Assembly: GCA_964036315.1 (NCBI GenBank)
Contig: OZ038485.1
Span: forward strand, 94,349,086-94,413,085
Length of the DNA stretch: 64,000 bases
From: Acanthosepion esculentum
Taxonomy: Eukaryota > Mollusca > Cephalopoda > Sepiida > Sepiidae
Direction of reading: 5' to 3'
The translations under genes and the position numbers were made by a program. Position 1 is the stretch's first letter; every line of letters begins with the position of its first letter. Below, in pieces: positions 55,441 to 64,000 of this stretch. The notes under the pieces are model-generated. The model made no database searches and was not told the origin of the DNA. It worked only from the letters and a program-made list of their open reading frames with translations.

Positions 55441-55974
55441 TTTACTGAGTTTTAAAGGCACAGAAAAATTCATAACTCACTCTTTAAAAGGATACAGAGA
55501 AATCCAATCATTCAGACAATGGGTGGTAGCGTGTTCATTTTTATTAACTTTTGCTGTATCAGTTATTAGTTACGTTTGAAAAAGTGGTTGAGTGGGGATG
55601 TATTTTTCAACGAATTCTGACATCCGTTAAATGCATGTCGTCTGGGGTTTGTTTTTTTAATTTTATTGTTAACGGCAAAAAATACTTACAGCATTTTTTC
55701 TATTTGTATACTTAAAGATTTTTTGGGGATGTTTAGGTTAGAATACGTTTTATTTAACTACAATTTTAAAATATTTTCACTTTTAATTTTTATTAGACTA
55801 TATTTCTTTTTAAAACAAGTAAATGTACTAGAATTACTTACAGTATATAAAATTATTTTTTCATATCAAATATAAGTATGTATATTACCAGGTCACTTTT
55901 TTTTAAAATTTTATTTTTAAATATTATTTAAGCAAAATCTTTGACAATGACGTCAAAAAATAGCTAATTCTTTT
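55441..55974. other. No gene recognised
   Basis: AT-rich DNA; likely the 3' flank of the Penelope-like element to the right. Confidence 0.4.
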
Positions 55975-57215
55975 CTCTGATTCAGTATTGTTGTATCGGG
56001 GTGTATTCCAAATTATTTTTCTACTTCTGTTTTTTCTATGCTTTCCATTTTCATTTTTTATATAAGTTATTTTTGGATTTTTGTAGCCACTATCTTTTAG
56101 AGCTTTATTATAGAAATTAATATGTTCATCGAAAGTCCTGTCATTTGCTGAATTTGTACTTATTCTTTTTCGGATAGATAAAGGTTTATGCTTAATTATA
56201 GATGGGGAGTGATTTGATTTAGGGTGTATATATAAAGGATTGGTATTGGGTTTTTTTATAAGGTGTGTATGTATTTTTCTTTAAATCTAATGTTATCTCA
56301 AGGAAGGTAACTTTTTTTAATTTAGTGCTAACCGTAATTTTTAAGTTCATGCTTTTAACTTCTTTATATAATACCTTTCTATTTTACCTATTTTAAAGTT
56401 AGTAGAGTTTCTAATAACCATAAGTCTATCAGCTCTGTATAAACCAATGTCAGTTATATTAATATCACGGTGCGCTGTAAGATTGTATAATATAAAATGA
56501 CCTATGAGATCAGAAGACTCAGCTGAGTCTAGTGATCCCATTTTGATGTCAAAGTGGTCATATGAATTTTTAATCCCTTGCTCACCTTTATGTATCAGTA
56601 CCGATTTTTTCGCATTTATAATAATGTTCTTTCTTCTTCTGTAATATCCGTGTACTGGGTAGTAAAGTCCAACGCATTCATGAACAGTTCTCTAGATAAT
56701 GTTTGATAATTTTCAATATCAAACTGCATTAGTGTAAAGTTCGTTTTCTCCTTTATATAAGTAAACTAATTTGTCACGTCTTTGGTATTAATTCAAATTT
56801 CCAGACCTATTTTTATTTAATTTGTTGATTTACCCTTTCAAGGATCATTTTACTAATTTTTCCGATATCAGGTCTTGTAGGGTTTATTATCCTTGTAGTC
56901 GGATTAGCCTCGAAATCTGGTTTGTGGTCTTTTAAGGTTATATAGCACTCTCTTTCATATAGTTGACCTACTCTATCACTGATCTTCAGTTTATCAGTGA
57001 TTTTTTTTACTGGTAGTATTAATATTTTCAACCATGTTGAGGTTATTATTATTCGCCTTATGGTAGTTCTTATGTAAATCCTTATTTATTACATCGTTGT
57101 AGTCTTTTGTCGTTATTTTATAGAAGTTTCCAGTTTTGTCGGATTTTACTAAAATTTTATCTGTTGTGTTAATGTCTTTTACTATTTTATCTAGGCGTTT
57201 CTGGAAGGTAGTAGG
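55975..57215 (-). pseudogene. Penelope-like reverse transcriptase, second family, longest copy
   Basis: In order on the minus strand: FQKRLDKIVKDINTTDKILV, SDKTGNFYKITTKDYNDVIN, ISDRVGQLYERECYITLKDH with PTTRIINPTRPDIGKISKMI, then ELFMNALDFTTQYTDITEEE, SYDHFDIKMGSLDSAESSDL, and DIGLYRADRLMVIRNS. The motif-C segment normally reads Y-R-D-D-G-L in this group; here it is Y-R-A-D-R-L (about 56442-56425), losing a catalytic aspartate. It continues LKKVTFLEITLDLKKNTYTP and the R-K-I-I-W-x-x-P-x-Y block near 56000. Frameshifts at 57010 and elsewhere. Confidence 0.9.
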
Positions 57216-57229
57216 GCTTGTATTAGTAA

Positions 57230-57335
57230 ATCATTATTATCTCAAAAGTAATTCTTACAGTCCCAAAAATATTTTCTGGCTTTGGATAACCTGCAAAAGG
57301 TTGATAAACCATGAAAAACAAACCAATCTCAGTCA
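57230..57335 (+). repeat. Short interspersed repeat (copy of 49300-49410)
   Basis: AAAATATTTTCTGGCTTTGG and AACCTGCAAAAGGTTGAT match the earlier copy. Confidence 0.55.
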
Positions 57336-57757
57336 TTGTAAAGGGTGTTCCAATAACTTGGACCATGGAAACAACGTGTTAAAATTATCGAAGCCTATTA
57401 CGAAAATGGACGTTCAAACAGAAATGCATTTCGCGATTTTTTTGGTCAACATAATCGATGAACCGAGTGTGCGATTGGAAACGATGTAACGTTGTTGTGA
57501 AGAGGTTCAATTCCTGCGCGCAATGACCATAAGAGATGTCTGGATTTTCGGCCACATCCTCGTGCACTGCAGCAATGTTTTCAGCCGAACGGCGTAAACA
57601 AACACGCAGTGGTGTTTCTACACCTGCCACCAACCCAGTTTGTTTGAATTTACGAACAATTTTTCCAATTGCACTCTTGTTACTTTAACACATTGTTTGA
57701 TTGTTAATCTGTAAATGTAAACGGTTGAAATAAAGGGTGTTCCAATAACTTGGAACC
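57336..57757. pseudogene. Mariner-class transposase N terminus, with internal inversion
   Basis: After a terminal-repeat-like AAAGGGTGTTCCAATAACTT (57337) the plus strand codes for VKIIEAYYENGRSNRNAFRD then FFGQHNR, a helix-turn-helix of a mariner-class transposase. From about 57690 back to 57460 the minus strand codes for the next part: GKIVRKFKQTGLVAGVETPL and RSAENIAAVHEDVAENPDIS then Y-G-H-C-A-Q-E-L. The two parts lie head to head, so one half has been inverted. A second AAAGGGTGTTCC block stands at 57733. Confidence 0.75.
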
Positions 57758-57817
57758 ATTTTAAATGTGAATTAAATATAATAGCTTTAACAGTTACTTA
57801 TTTAAATTAATTATAAC
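57713..57817. repeat. Inverted-repeat arm (partner at 59401-59695)
   Basis: GTAAACGGTTGAAATAAAGG and TTCCAATAACTTGG (57717-57757) are inverted at about 59655-59690. AAATTAATTATAAC just before the LTR at 57818 also recurs near 59445. Confidence 0.7.
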
Positions 57818-58725
57818 AGTTATGGGTCCTTACCTATAACTACAGAATGAACTCTTCCTAACACTATGTATACTACGCCTCTGAAGATAGAGAGACGAAT
57901 CGAGTCGAGTCGATAGTAGTTCACTCCAAACCAGACTGACAGTCATACTAACACCTTCCACATCTTGTATTATTATTCCGTGTAATATATCTTCGTTATT
58001 TCTACTCTTGTGTTCGTGTTGTTCTTCCTTGGTCCTAATCTTGGACCATAACAGAAAGGGATGATCCTCTTTTTTCTCCCCCAATATATGGGTATATTAG
58101 CAGGACTGGCCGCATTCTATTTCCTTCGATGGCAACTGGTCTAACGCAGAAGGTAATGGCAACCCACTGCAAGGAAAAGCGTGTATCACACATGGCACAT
58201 AACTGACTGTTATCCATGGGGGCGCGTTATATAAGCATCTCTGGAGTATTTGTATTTCCTTTCGTTGTTTTCATTTTCATTTTTACGATCTTTCTTTTTA
58301 AATCTTTTTTTTATAAGCGTTTCACCCCAAGCAATGGCGGGAAGCCACTAGCACGCAAGGGGTTACAGAGAGTTGGAGCGACAGCAAATAGAAGTGATAG
58401 AGGAAAGGATGAGGACAAGGTTAGGGGGTAGATGAAGGCATCTGGAGAACTCGATTGACATTACATTTGAGTAGTTGGAGATTATATATATGTCATGGGT
58501 CCTTACCTATAACTACAGAATGAACTCTTCCTAACACTATGTATACGACGCCTCTCAAGAGAGATGGACGAATCGAGTCGAGCCGATAGTAGTTCACTCC
58601 AAACCAGGCTGACAGTCATACTAACACCTTCCACATTTTGTATTATTATTCTGTGTAATATATCTTCGTTATTTCTACTCTTGTGTTCGTGTTGTTCTTC
58701 CTTGGTCATAACCTGCACCATAACA
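57818..58725 (-). mobile_element. Complete LTR-T element with captured LINE-B and SINE cargo
   Basis: LTRs at 57818-58053 and 58491-58725 (both minus) end ...ACCATAACA on their outer side and share the LTR-T body. ATAAC flanks both ends (57813-57817; 58726-58730). The 437-base interior holds an inverted LINE-B 3' end (GCGTTTCACCCCAAGCAATG, CACTAGCACGCAAGGGGTTA) and S1-like SINE sequence (GTGTATCACACATGGCAC). No minisatellite is present, unlike the other two LTR-T copies. A related empty site is at 59443-59470. Confidence 0.85.
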
Positions 58726-58850
58726 ATAACAGAGCGCTTTCATGCGTAGGAAAAAATTGCAACTATCAATTACATTAATTTTTTTGTCTTAGCGATTCAC
58801 CCCTGAAGAAGATCTCGGATGAGGTTGAAAGTATTTGGGAAAATAAAACA
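58726..58850 (+). repeat. 115-bp block with hammerhead-like order, copy 1
   Basis: CCTGAAGAAG, a 5-bp hairpin ATCTC-GGAT-GAGGT, then TGAAA follow one another at about 58803-58830; no GUC follows. Copy 2 is at 59457-59575. Confidence 0.6.
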
Positions 58851-59400
58851 AGATGAAAAAAATCCTAAAAAATACTCATAAGTACTAATATATCCCCTAC
58901 TGATCACAGTAAAAATAATATAACTAATTATAATATAACTAAATTTAATATAACCAACTTAATCATCCGCAATAACTCTTCTACGTCAACTAATGTTTCA
59001 AAAGACCAACATTGTATATCAATATAAACGTTCTATGTGAGATTGTATCTTTGACAAAAAAACCGTAACTGTATATGTTGGTTTCCCGACAACCACATTA
59101 TCAAGGAGACTTATACTGCGTATGTCGGATACAAGCTGTATCGCACAACATTTAAAGGGACATTCATGCCCACATTCAAAATCGAGAAAAATATTAACTG
59201 GCAATACAAGTATACTCCATCATGAAAATGAAAAACAAAAACTTCAAATACTTGAATAAGAAACATGCAACCAACACTAAATAAGGTTAGTTATGAGTAT
59301 AGCAACAATGTTTTAAAATGCCTATAATAGCAATGTTTTTAAAAAGTTTAAATTATAATTATAAAAAAATTAGTTATATAAATTAAAGTTACCTCCCTTA
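58851..59400. other. No gene recognised
   Basis: AT-rich DNA between the two copies of the 115-bp block. Confidence 0.4.
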
Positions 59401-59695
59401 GATAAAAACATGGAAAAATATAATAGCTTTAGCAGTTGCTTTTTTAAATTAATTATAACAGAGCGCTTTCATGCGTACGAAAAAAATTGCAACTATCAAT
59501 TACATTAATTTTTTGTCTTAGCGATTCACCCCTGAAGAAGATCTCGGATGAGGTTGAAATTGCCAAAGACTTAAGTTGTTAAATCTGAAAGAAAAAGGGA
59601 AAAAATCATTAGACGCTTAAACTTAATTCACATTTAAAATGGGTCCCAGTTATTGGAACACCCTTTATTTCAACCGTTTACATTTATAGATTTTA
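59401..59695. repeat. Second copy of the block, empty LTR site, and inverted arm
   Basis: AAATATAATAGCTTTAGCAG to AATTAATTATAACAGAGCGC (59415-59467) equals the flanks of the 57818-58725 LTR element joined without it. The 115-bp block (59457-59575) and the inverted AAAGGGTGTTCC end (59655-59668) follow. Confidence 0.8.
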
Positions 59696-60214
59696 CTGCA
59701 ACAAATGCAGTATTTTTCCTTATTTAAATTAATTGCGTTTGATATAGCTTACATTTGTACTTTCCTCTGATTTGAGGATTGATTTATATTGTGTCTTTTT
59801 TTAAATATCAAACGGCATTTCTGATTCCTTACTTCCCTTGTTAGATAATATTGTTATTTATTTCATTAGATAATAGAACTCGTTTTTTATTAGAGTTTGT
59901 GTCGATTAGTGCAGCCATCTTTTTCTAAGGCAAACAGAAAAAAATAAATATAAAATCAAAGGCGCAGACGAAAAAGCAAAGGCATTTAAACCAACATTTC
60001 TTTTGTCTCTGTCATGACAGTAAAAAATGCAAGAAATAACAGGGAAAGAGGAAGAGAGAGAGAGAGAGAGAATTTTAAAAAATCTTCGAGAAAGTGAGGG
60101 TAAGAGAAATAAAGTGACAGAGACAGAGAGAAAAACAGGAAAGAGGCAGAAAATACGATAGAAGGTGATACAATAAACCACAGAGAAAAGAGAGAAAAAA
60201 AGACAGTAAAAAAG
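59696..60214. other. No gene recognised; purine-rich DNA
   Basis: A short (AG)n run lies at 60053-60070; the rest is purine-rich without a known family. Confidence 0.4.
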
Positions 60215-60245
<31 letters not shown>

Positions 60246-60256
60246 GAACAGAGTGT

Positions 60257-60310
<54 letters not shown>

Positions 60311-60321
60311 GAACAGGGTGT

Positions 60322-60387
<66 letters not shown>

Positions 60388-60398
60388 GAACAGAGTGT

Positions 60399-60440
<42 letters not shown>

Positions 60441-60451
60441 GAACAGAGTGT

Positions 60452-60501
<50 letters not shown>

Positions 60502-60512
60502 GAATAGAGTGT

Positions 60513-60562
<50 letters not shown>

Positions 60563-60573
60563 GAACAGAGTGT

Positions 60574-60620
<47 letters not shown>
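60215..60620. repeat. Higher-order (GATA)n repeat with a 15-base spacer
   Basis: Blocks of GATA are separated by ATGAACAGAGTGTGA (small variants) at about 60243, 60308, 60385, 60438, 60499 and 60560. The long Ser-Ile-Tyr-Leu frames on the minus strand are artefacts of this repeat. Confidence 0.95.
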
Positions 60621-60621
<1 letters not shown>

Positions 60622-61230
60622 TTGCTTGTCCGTGAAATTGACAATAACCATGCTCTGTTGATTCATATCCTCACACAGATTATATTTACAAACGCTCTCT
60701 CATCTATATTAAGCACTCTTTTCCCATATAGAGCATTTTATAAAAGATATTTGTATCTATGTGTGTAGCACCAGGAAACACTGTGATTCGAAACAAATCG
60801 GTAATACTGAACTCACATTAATAATAATAATATAGTATATATATAATAATATAGTAATAATACTAAACGAGATAAAAAGTGAACATTCGCTTTCATTTAT
60901 TGCTATATATGTATATAATGTCCGGTCGCGCGTGTCTGATAGAGTTGCTAGCCAATCCGAGTTGCAGACGACTTCCCAGGCACATTTGTGTTTATATAAT
61001 ACCGACAGAGACCACCTCAGATTTATACTACAGCTATGCTGATCGGACCTTAGTTACAGTTTCCGACAGAGAGCGCATTATCTGGCTTGATCAACAGTCT
61101 GAACAAGGGCAGTACGCTCAAATAACAGTCAGGATGACTTGTGACTTCGTGCTAGGGCAACCGTTGACGGCTCCCAAACAGTTCCGTCTACTCATTGTCT
61201 CTCACAAGGCTTGGATCAACCTGTGGTAAG
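60621..61230 (+). repeat. Repeat module shared with 1815-1973
   Basis: The shared part is about 61028-61165 (TTAGTTACA, GCATTATCT.GC.TGATCAACA, GACTTGTGACTTCGT). A frame of 116 codons is open across it (60879-61229) but is not conserved in the other copy, so I do not call a gene. Confidence 0.5.
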
Positions 61231-61316
61231 GTTCTCAGGAACTTTCCAAAGGTGCCGCACGCTGGGATCGCCTCCTCCAGACAGATAACATCAAGGCATC
61301 ACCTTCCTGACAAATC

Positions 61317-61610
61317 GACCAGAGTCAGTCAGTTATGCGCCGTACGTGATACACGCTTAGGCAATCACGTATCTTTCGAAGCATGACTAACGAGGCGGAT
61401 TTTTTTTCCGCGGTAGGCTGGCATTTCTTTCTGCGGTAGATCAGTTACCATCCAAGGCTATAGAACCCGGTCTGTCCTGCTATTTATCCATAGCCGGGGG
61501 GAGAAGAAGAGGATTCATACCTTTCCCAAGGGTATTAACACGCAAGTGAATGTAATGGATTCGACTGGAATTTTAACTCGGCTCTCCGATTTCTCTATCG
61601 ACCACGGTGA
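61317..61610 (-). mobile_element. tRNA-derived SINE S1
   Basis: S1 blocks in minus orientation: GTGATACACGCTTAGGC, TATCTTTCG, TTTCTTTCTGCGGTAG, CATAGCCGGGGGGAGAAGA and AACTCGGCTCTCCGA. The outermost head is changed near 61600. Confidence 0.75.
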
Positions 61611-61797
61611 GATTGAAACCGGGGTATCATGGTTTTATGATGTAATGTTGGATGATGCTATGTTTTACGCCTCAATTAATATTTCATAATTTAATGTTTT
61701 GTGATTGTTTTTATTGATTTGTGTTTAATTTTCTGCTAAATCGACCATGATGAGATTCTAACCAATCCTCCACGTCAACAGAGAAGGCGAGCGAAAG

Positions 61798-61830
61798 TGA
61801 GAGAGAGAGAGAGTGCGTGTGTGTGTGTGT

Positions 61831-61861
<31 letters not shown>

Positions 61862-61862
61862 A
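61798..61862. repeat. (AG)n(GT)n microsatellite
   Basis: Short AG run, then GT units with GC variants. Confidence 0.95.
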
Positions 61863-62459
61863 TTTTTACACCAGAAACGTCAAGATTAAAAGTTAATAAA
61901 GAATTGGTCGTTAAAGGTGGCCAGACATGCCACCCACTTAGTCTTGAAATGTTCTTCGATCTTTTTTTTTCTACTGCGACGACGCATACAATAGCTGCCG
62001 GTTGTTATGACAACAATGCAATAGCAAGTTTGTTTATAATGGCATTGTTTAACATAATAGCAATTCAAACAATAATGAATTGAAGTTTACCGCAGATTAC
62101 GAGTCGTGTTCAAACATGGGAGGAGTCCTCGTACAGATCGTTTGAATAAAAACAGCATAAAAAAACGTTCTCCCATCCTGTCATCTGATCGATATTCAAC
62201 TGGTAAAATCCTTCAGTCGGCTATCATTATCGAACCCCAGAATTGTCATTGAAAAAAATAAACTATCCTCGCTTTTCAGACGAGAAATTACACTAATCAA
62301 GCAAAAAATAAATAAATAAATAAGAAATTTAAAAAAATAATGTTCTTTTTTGCCATCCCATTTTTTTAAAATTTCCAATTTTAGCCGGAATAAAAAGAAA
62401 TAATTATTTTACGCGAATTATCAAAATTGGTGAAGTTTAAAATTTTCTCGTCGAGTATT
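61863..62459. other. No gene recognised
   Basis: An 88-codon frame continues from the GT tract with a hydrophobic end, but has no motif or splice signal. Confidence 0.35.
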
Positions 62460-62709
62460 TTCTTCTTTTAACCATTTCACCCCAAACAAGGCAACAAAGA
62501 CACTAAAGCGACAGCGGGGTTACTGAGTGTGAAATAATATAAGAAAAAGGAAACAAACATTATTAAGAATAGAGAACAATAAAAGAAGAGGAATTAAGAA
62601 GGCATAAGATAACGATTAACATTGCTTTTAAATTCTTGAAGATCAAACAAGAAGCCGGAAGAGAGTGCCACAAGAGAGAAGTACGAGAAAAGAAGCTATT
62701 TTGTTGTCA
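62460..62709 (-). pseudogene. LINE-B 3' end remnant
   Basis: The inverted tail (CATTTCACCCCAAACAAGGC, CACTAAAGCGACAGCGGGGT) is followed on the minus strand by the F-K-x-N-V-N-R-Y-L block near 62610. It ends at the mariner insertion. Confidence 0.7.
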
Positions 62710-62711
62710 TA

Positions 62712-63416
62712 CATGAAATGACGCGTTTTTTAGTTGGTTGTTGATTCGTTCGTCTAACAAAGTAATCTCTTTGGTATATAAAAAATCTTGACTTATTCCT
62801 GACGCTTTTTCTTTCAGGATAATTTTTCTTTCAATATATTATTACTCATGATCACAATGAAAATGATTACAATAAAACAATGTCAAGTAATCTTACTGTA
62901 TGAGTACAAACTGAGAAAAAGGAACCATTTTTGCATGAGATGAGAAATGGATACTCTTTGACAACGGTAAGAGAGTGGTTAGATGCAAGTGAATCACCAA
63001 AACAATACACCAAACCGCCATTGCGTCCTATAAAGTTAATGGTTACTATATGGCGGTCTTTCAAGTGGTTATTCAAAGGAAGATCAATCAACTGTCCAAA
63101 GGCTGCATAGCCTGAATTATGAAATGTTGCCTTATCCCCCATATTCACCTGATATCTCTCCTACTGATTATCAATTATTTAAGCATTTTGAGCTTTTCAT
63201 ACGCAATAAAACATTCTCCAATAAGGAAGAGTTAATCGAAGCATTTGAACTGTTTATCACATCAAGGGATGAGAATTTTTTAAAGATATGATCAAGAATT
63301 TCGAGGTACGTTGGAGAACAGTCATGCATCAATATGGTGCCTATTTCACTAAATTTAAATTTATTTAACATTTCAGAAACGTTTTATTCATTTCCTATAG
63401 AGTGCGTCATTTCATG
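62712..63416 (+). mobile_element. Mariner element, decayed transposase
   Basis: Ends CATGAAATGACGCG and GCGTCATTTCATG are inverted copies; TA precedes the left end and TG follows the right. The plus strand encodes DEKWILFDNGKRVVR (second catalytic aspartate, about 62939), then LMVTIWRSF-like sequence, and LPYPPYSPDISPTDYQLFKH (third aspartate region, about 63132) to the C terminus. Several frameshifts. The N-terminal half is missing. Confidence 0.85.
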
Positions 63417-63419
63417 TGA

Positions 63420-64000
63420 CAACCTAATATTTTCATAGAACTTACGGTTCTGGATTTTTTCCCATCATTCTTACATTTTTCCGTTTTGTGGGAGTAAAGG
63501 AGTGCCGTATTTTCCATTGTTCCAAGAGCTTTTGGCCACTTCTTTAGGGGGTTTGTTTTAGGGTATAATTTCTCTTCATATTTGGCTGTATAAGATGTGC
63601 TTTTGAGTTGTTTTGAATGCGAGTAGCAGGATTTCATCCGAGCTTCGCGTGTTGAACGCAGCTAGAATTCAAGTGGGCGTCTTTCTATTGTTTTTAAAAA
63701 ACATTCACAACTCTATTACCACTGCTGAATAAGGTGAGGTTGATCGTGGGAGCGAGATGTTTTATATACAAGAAGATGTCTCCGGTAATTTGATTTCTAT
63801 AGAATTTTCTGTTTTCGATTAGGATTTCCCTTAACGGATCTTGTAAATCGTGGGTGTCTAGATGTTTCTTTTTATCGCGATTTGATATTCGATAAGTGAT
63901 ATGTGAGGCGTCTACTCAAGGAGGTAGTAGTATATCCGATATAAGTAATTGATTTATGACAAGAAATACAGTGAACTTGATACACGATATTGGTCATCGC
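63420..64000 (-). pseudogene. Penelope-like element end: GIY-YIG domain then terminal repeat
   Basis: At the window edge the minus strand reads TNIVYQVHCISCHKSITYIG and YTTTSLSRRLTYHLSN (about 63995-63885), a GIY-YIG fold start. A frameshift follows, then IENRKFYRNQITGDIFLYIK. From 63670 to 63460 the segment matches 54646-54935, the terminal repeat. The element continues beyond 64000. Confidence 0.75.

Noticed and set aside
59986..60666. 226-codon frame rich in Ser-Ile-Tyr-Leu
   Set aside because: It is the translation of the GATA higher-order repeat.

Overview
This window looks like intergenic or intronic DNA from a large, repeat-rich animal genome, and most probably a cephalopod mollusc of the octopus type. 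That assignment is an inference. It rests on the mix of tRNA-derived SINEs, several non-LTR retrotransposon (LINE) families, Penelope-like elements, Gypsy remnants, mariner/Tc1 elements and very many long (TA)n tracts, with almost no host coding sequence. No bacterial operons, CRISPR arrays, rRNA genes or intact tRNA genes are visible. The only host-gene signal I support is one 83-base exon at 33519-33601 with good splice sites, which resembles part of an RGK-type small GTPase.

Layout. 1-4078: a LINE-A fragment, a SINE and a TA-punctuated repeat block, ending in a LINE-B 3' end. 4079-8240: one decayed Gypsy pol gene broken by at least three insertions: an LTR element filled with a minisatellite, a 584-base LTR-like element, and a double repeat. 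8400-14190: inverted Penelope-type ends with hammerhead-like cores, a LINE-A copy, a Helitron end and a mariner remnant. 15190-25170: SINEs, a Tc1-like element, a composite of tRNA-like head plus hammerhead core (17.2 kb), nested LINEs and a 39-bp minisatellite. 26.3-31 kb: TA arrays, a Penelope-like element coding for a GIY-YIG domain, and an LTR plus minisatellite. 31.5-35.5 kb: LINEs, a MITE, the host exon, and a miniature LTR element inserted cleanly into a LINE. 35.6-37.2 kb: a hairpin-rich satellite of about 220 bp. 37.3-47.6 kb: LINEs (one with a solo LTR just before its catalytic box), a tandem array born from a LINE segment, a mariner element and SINEs. 48-64 kb: mariner elements, long perfect inverted repeats, three Penelope-like pieces, a complete short LTR element with its related empty site, a (GATA)n higher-order repeat and a mariner nested beside a LINE end.

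How the parts work together. This is a record of nested transposition. Autonomous families (LINE-A and LINE-B, Penelope-like, Gypsy, mariner) are all broken here. Short non-autonomous passengers (SINEs, miniature LTR elements, MITEs, hammerhead-bearing units) sit inside them. In four cases, removing an insert together with one copy of its 4-5 base target duplication restores the host element's reading frame exactly, which fixes both boundaries and relative age. Many long TA tracts directly follow a SINE or Penelope-type end, so they look like expanded 3' tails. Family names LINE-A, -B, -C, -D, SINE S1-S4, R1, R2, family E and LTR-T are labels for this window only.
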